Of a stretch of 17,100 bases of DNA, positions 15,122-17,100 are shown piece by piece. This stretch comes from Fusobacteriaceae bacterium. GTDB lineage: Bacteria; Fusobacteriota; Fusobacteriia; Fusobacteriales; Fusobacteriaceae. The position numbers were made by a program, and so were the translations under genes. Within the stretch, counting starts at the first letter, position 1; every line of letters starts with the position of its first letter. Under the pieces are notes generated by a model, which saw only the letters and a program-made list of their open reading frames with translations, was not told where the DNA came from and ran no database searches. The stretch covers positions 1-17,100 of the forward strand of contig CAAFPW010000098.1 of the NCBI GenBank assembly GCA_900764925.1, written 5' to 3'.

Positions 15122-15850
15122 TTAAAGGTCAGTAGTTTTTACTTTATTTAATAGATCGGGATAGTTAGTAATAATTGAATCAACTTCATGTTTTATCAAA
15201 TATCTCATATCCTCTTCACTATTTACTGTCCATGTATTTATTTCAATCTTATTTTCTTTTAACTCTTTTATAACTTCTGGAATTAAATTTTTAAAGTATG
15301 GATGATAACACTCAATTCCCTTTTCTTTAGTATATTCCCCACCATTGATTAACCAACTTTCTGTTAAAAATCCACATTTTATATGAGGAGCTAACTTTTT
15401 AAATCTCATTACAGTAAAGTGATTAAAACTAGAGATGATAACCTTTTTTTCAAGTCCATATTTTTGTATAAGTTCTAATACTTTCTCTTCAATTCCAAGA
15501 TACTCATTTACTCCAGTTTTTAATTCAATATTAGTTACTACGTCAAAATTTTTGATATAGTTTAGGTACTCCTCAAGAGTAGGTATTGGATTGAACATTC
15601 CAAGGTTTTTAAACTTAAAAGAAGCATCATATTTTTTTAATTCCTCATAAGTAAAATCAACTACATTTCCCACTCCATCTGTAGTTCTATCAAGAGTTTC
15701 ATCATGTATAATAACAGGTATACCATCTTTTGTAAGTTGAACATCTAACTCTATTCCATCTACTCCCTCTTCTACTGCTTTTATAAAAGCTAACATTGTA
15801 TTCTCAGGATATTTTCCACTAAATCCTCTATGTGCAAAATTTTTGCTCAT
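15122..15850 (-). CDS. ugpQ: Cytosolic glycerophosphodiester phosphodiesterase
   Basis: 242 aa, a standard-size GDPD with TIM-barrel fold. Hydrolyses glycerophosphodiesters to sn-glycerol 3-phosphate and an alcohol using a divalent metal. Catalytic and metal-binding elements are in place: FAHRG with His7-Arg8, YPENT with Glu16-Asn17, GIELDVQLTKDG with Glu34 and Asp36, IIHDETLDRTTDG with His49, and NIELKTG with Glu109 and Lys111. The barrel closes with INTWTVN and SIITNYPDL. There is no signal peptide, so it acts in the cytosol on imported diesters, as UgpQ does rather than periplasmic GlpQ. The SD GGGAGGAAG is complement 15855-15863. It is divergent from ugpA, and E. coli places ugpQ in the ugp operon, so the pairing supports a shared pathway. 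Confidence 0.94.
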   Translation of the reverse strand: MSKNFAHRGFSGKYPENTMLAFIKAVEEGVDGIELDVQLTKDGIPVIIHDETLDRTTDGVGNVVDFTYEELKKYDASFKFKNLGMFNPIPTLEEYLNYIKNFDVVTNIELKTGVNEYLGIEEKVLELIQKYGLEKKVIISSFNHFTVMRFKKLAPHIKCGFLTESWLINGGEYTKEKGIECYHPYFKNLIPEVIKELKENKIEINTWTVNSEEDMRYLIKHEVDSIITNYPDLLNKVKTTDL

Positions 15851-15886
15851 CTGTCTTCCTCCCTAAAGATAAAAAATTATAAATTT

Positions 15887-15917
15887 ATTATACTATTATT
15901 TTGTATAGTTTTGTCAA
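15887..15917 (-). promoter_or_regulatory. Candidate promoter of ugpQ
   Basis: Minus strand: TTGACA (complement 15912-15917) and TATAAT (complement 15887-15892), both perfect but with a long 19-bp spacer. The -10 is 36 bp from the ATG. The wide spacing suggests a weak basal promoter that may need an activator bound upstream. Confidence 0.45.
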
Positions 15918-15936
15918 GAAGTAATTCTATATCCAA

Positions 15937-15972
15937 TGTAAACGTTGTGTAAAAATGTTAACATAGTGTAAA
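15937..15972. promoter_or_regulatory. Pho-box-like array of four hexamers between ugpQ and ugpA
   Basis: TGTAAA at 15937-15942 and 15948-15953, and TGTTAA at 15956-15961 then TGTAAA at 15967-15972. Each pair has an exact 5-bp gap (11-bp period), and the pairs are 2 bp apart. On the minus strand all four read TT(A/T)ACA, which fits the Bacillus PhoP consensus TT(A/T/C)ACA with 4-6-bp gaps. PhoB boxes also repeat at 11 bp. The array ends 9 bp upstream of AATAAT (15982-15987). Confidence 0.5.
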
Positions 15973-15987
15973 CAAATTTGTAATAAT
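15958..15987 (+). promoter_or_regulatory. Candidate promoter of ugpA overlapping the Pho-box-like array
   Basis: TTAACA (15958-15963), 18-bp spacer, AATAAT (15982-15987), each 5/6 to consensus, giving a leader of about 48 nt. A second option is TTGAGA (15995-16000), 17 bp, AATAAT (16018-16023), but it would start the transcript right at the SD, so I prefer the first. Confidence 0.45.
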
Positions 15988-16041
15988 CTATTTTTTGAGA
16001 TAAACTAATAATTAAAGAATAATATAGATTAAGGAGGAAAG

Positions 16042-16914
16042 ATGGTTTCGAAAAAGGATCAAACAAACGGATTACTATTTTGTTTACCAGCACTGTTAAT
16101 TGCACTTGTATTTTCTATCTATCCATTGATAAAAACTATTATCTATTCATTTTCTTTTACAAATGAAAAGGGAAAGATAGTAGCCTTTGGAGGAATTGAA
16201 AATTTTTATGAATTATTTACTGATCCAGCTTTCTACACAAGTTTAATAGCAACTTTTAAATTTGCTGTTATAACAGTAATATTCAGTATGGTAATAGCAC
16301 TGTTTCTTGCAATTTTATGTAATGAAAAAATTAAAGGAATAGGAATTTTTAGAACGATTTTCTCTTCAAGTTTGGGAGTTTCAATTTCAGCTGCAGCTTC
16401 TATAGTTTTATTTATGTTTCATCCAAGCTTAGGAATTATAAATGAGATAATAAAAATTTTAGGTGGAGTTCCTATCAACTGGTTGACAGATTCTAAATAT
16501 GCACTAATAACAGTTGCTATCTCTACTATTTGGATGAATATTGGTTTTGGATTTTTAGTTTTGACAGCTGGATTACAAAATATTAGCTCAGATATAGATG
16601 AGAGCTGTGCTATTGATGGAGTGGGATATTTTACAAAACTTTTTAAGGTAACTTTACCGCTATTGAGTCCTAATATATTTTACCTTACGATTACTACAAC
16701 ATTAAAGGCATTTCAAAGTTTTGGACAAGTAGATATTTTAACAGGTGGGGGACCAAATAACTCAACTAACTTTCTTGTTTATAGTATATATAAAACGGCT
16801 TACTCAAATTATAGATTTGACTACGCTAGTGCTCAAGGGGTTGTTTTACTTTTAATTATAACTGCTATTATGTTATTAAAATTTAGATTACAAAAGAGGG
16901 TGCATTATCAATAA
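16042..16914 (+). CDS. ugpA: sn-glycerol-3-phosphate ABC transporter permease UgpA
   Basis: 290 aa, six predicted membrane helices, binding-protein-dependent permease of the MalF/UgpA type (BPD_transp_1 domain). The EAA loop that contacts the ATPase is DESCAIDGVGYFTKLFKVTL (186-205), followed by PLLSPNIF. Further on, QVDILTGGGP (229-238) is typical of sugar and G3P permeases. The SD AAGGAGG at 16031-16037 is ideal. It forms the membrane channel with UgpE, encoded next with its ATG overlapping this stop. Substrate assignment to G3P or glycerophosphodiesters rests on family resemblance and on the divergent ugpQ; a sugar transporter (MalF-like) is the main alternative. The binding protein (UgpB) and ATPase (UgpC) are not in the window and should lie downstream or elsewhere. 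Confidence 0.85.
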   Translation: MVSKKDQTNGLLFCLPALLIALVFSIYPLIKTIIYSFSFTNEKGKIVAFGGIENFYELFTDPAFYTSLIATFKFAVITVIFSMVIALFLAILCNEKIKGIGIFRTIFSSSLGVSISAAASIVLFMFHPSLGIINEIIKILGGVPINWLTDSKYALITVAISTIWMNIGFGFLVLTAGLQNISSDIDESCAIDGVGYFTKLFKVTLPLLSPNIFYLTITTTLKAFQSFGQVDILTGGGPNNSTNFLVYSIYKTAYSNYRFDYASAQGVVLLLIITAIMLLKFRLQKRVHYQ

Positions 16915-17100
16915 TGAAAAATAAAAATAATATTTTAATATATATTTTACTTCTAATTTCAGCGATAGTAATATTTTTCCCTATTATCTATACTTTTTTA
17001 GCTAGTTTTATGCCTACAAGTGATATAGTATTGGGAAAGATAATTCCATCTTCAATAGAGTTTAATAACTATAAGCAACTTATACATTCTTTCCCTATGG
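16914..17100 (+). CDS. ugpE: UgpE-type ABC transporter permease, 5' part; 3' end outside window
   Basis: The ATG at 16914-16916 overlaps the last base of the ugpA TAA, a one-base overlap that indicates translational coupling. Only a weak SD-like GAGGG (16896-16900) lies upstream. The visible 62 codons begin MKNKNNILIYILLLISAIVI and show a first membrane helix (about 7-32), then FLASFMPTSDIVLGKIIPSSIEF and NNYKQLIHSFPM. This agrees with the MalG/UgpE start, where helix I is followed by a periplasmic loop with a P-x-x-x-x-x-N-Y pattern. The window ends before the EAA motif, so family assignment depends on this N-terminus and on position behind ugpA. Confidence 0.8.
   Translation, partial: MKNKNNILIYILLLISAIVIFFPIIYTFLASFMPTSDIVLGKIIPSSIEFNNYKQLIHSFPM

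Noticed and set aside
15937..15950. CcpA-type cre site (TGTAAACGTTGTGT)
   Set aside because: The left half and CG centre fit, but the last two bases (GT instead of CA) break the palindrome; the 11-bp direct repeats explain the sequence better.
15914..16105. 63-codon minus-strand frame covering the ugp intergenic region
   Set aside because: It overlaps the ugpA start and the Pho-box-like array, has no SD, and its protein has no recognisable features.

Overview
The window looks like chromosomal DNA of a very A+T-rich, anaerobic or fermentative bacterium. Coding regions use AGA for Arg and ATA for Ile heavily, intergenic DNA is almost pure A/T, and Shine-Dalgarno (SD) sequences are strong (GGAGG). 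A Fusobacterium-like organism (Fusobacteriota, sugar-fermenting type) is my best guess. A low-GC Firmicute is the main alternative. This is inference from composition and gene style, not from a marker gene. I found no tRNA, rRNA, insertion sequence, CRISPR array or phage gene.

Layout. (1) 1-3116, plus strand: the 3' part of a LacZ-type beta-galactosidase followed by a GPH-family sugar:cation symporter, the end of a lactose/galactoside operon. (2) 3160-5734, minus strand: yifB/comM-type AAA+ ATPase followed after 28 nt by a LacI-family repressor, which converges on the lac operon across a shared terminator and is its likely regulator. (3) 5856-9930, plus strand: a 1041-aa DUF4132-like protein, an MntP-type manganese exporter 19 nt behind it, and a 103-aa protein of unknown function with its own promoter. 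(4) 10056-12529: glutaminase (minus) and a MATE efflux pump (plus), transcribed divergently from back-to-back promoters. (5) 12750-15009, plus strand: a cell-envelope cluster of four genes (small exported helical protein, two-helix membrane peptide, CueO-like multicopper oxidase, tiny exported Tyr-rich peptide), probably copper handling. (6) 15122-17100: ugpQ (minus) divergent from ugpA-ugpE (plus, cut by the window end), the glycerol-3-phosphate and glycerophosphodiester uptake and hydrolysis module.

How the parts work together. Lac enzyme and transporter import and cleave a beta-galactoside under the convergent LacI-type repressor. The ugp module imports glycerophosphodiesters or G3P and splits the diesters in the cytosol. 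Its divergent intergenic region carries four hexamers in two 11-bp-periodic pairs that resemble a Pho-type operator, so phosphate control is plausible. The multicopper oxidase cluster would act on copper in the envelope. The most interesting leads are the Pho-box-like array (15937-15972), the CueO-like oxidase that lacks the methionine-rich insert and sits among three uncharacterised small envelope proteins, the large inverted repeat upstream of that cluster, and the solitary DUF4132 protein coupled to mntP.
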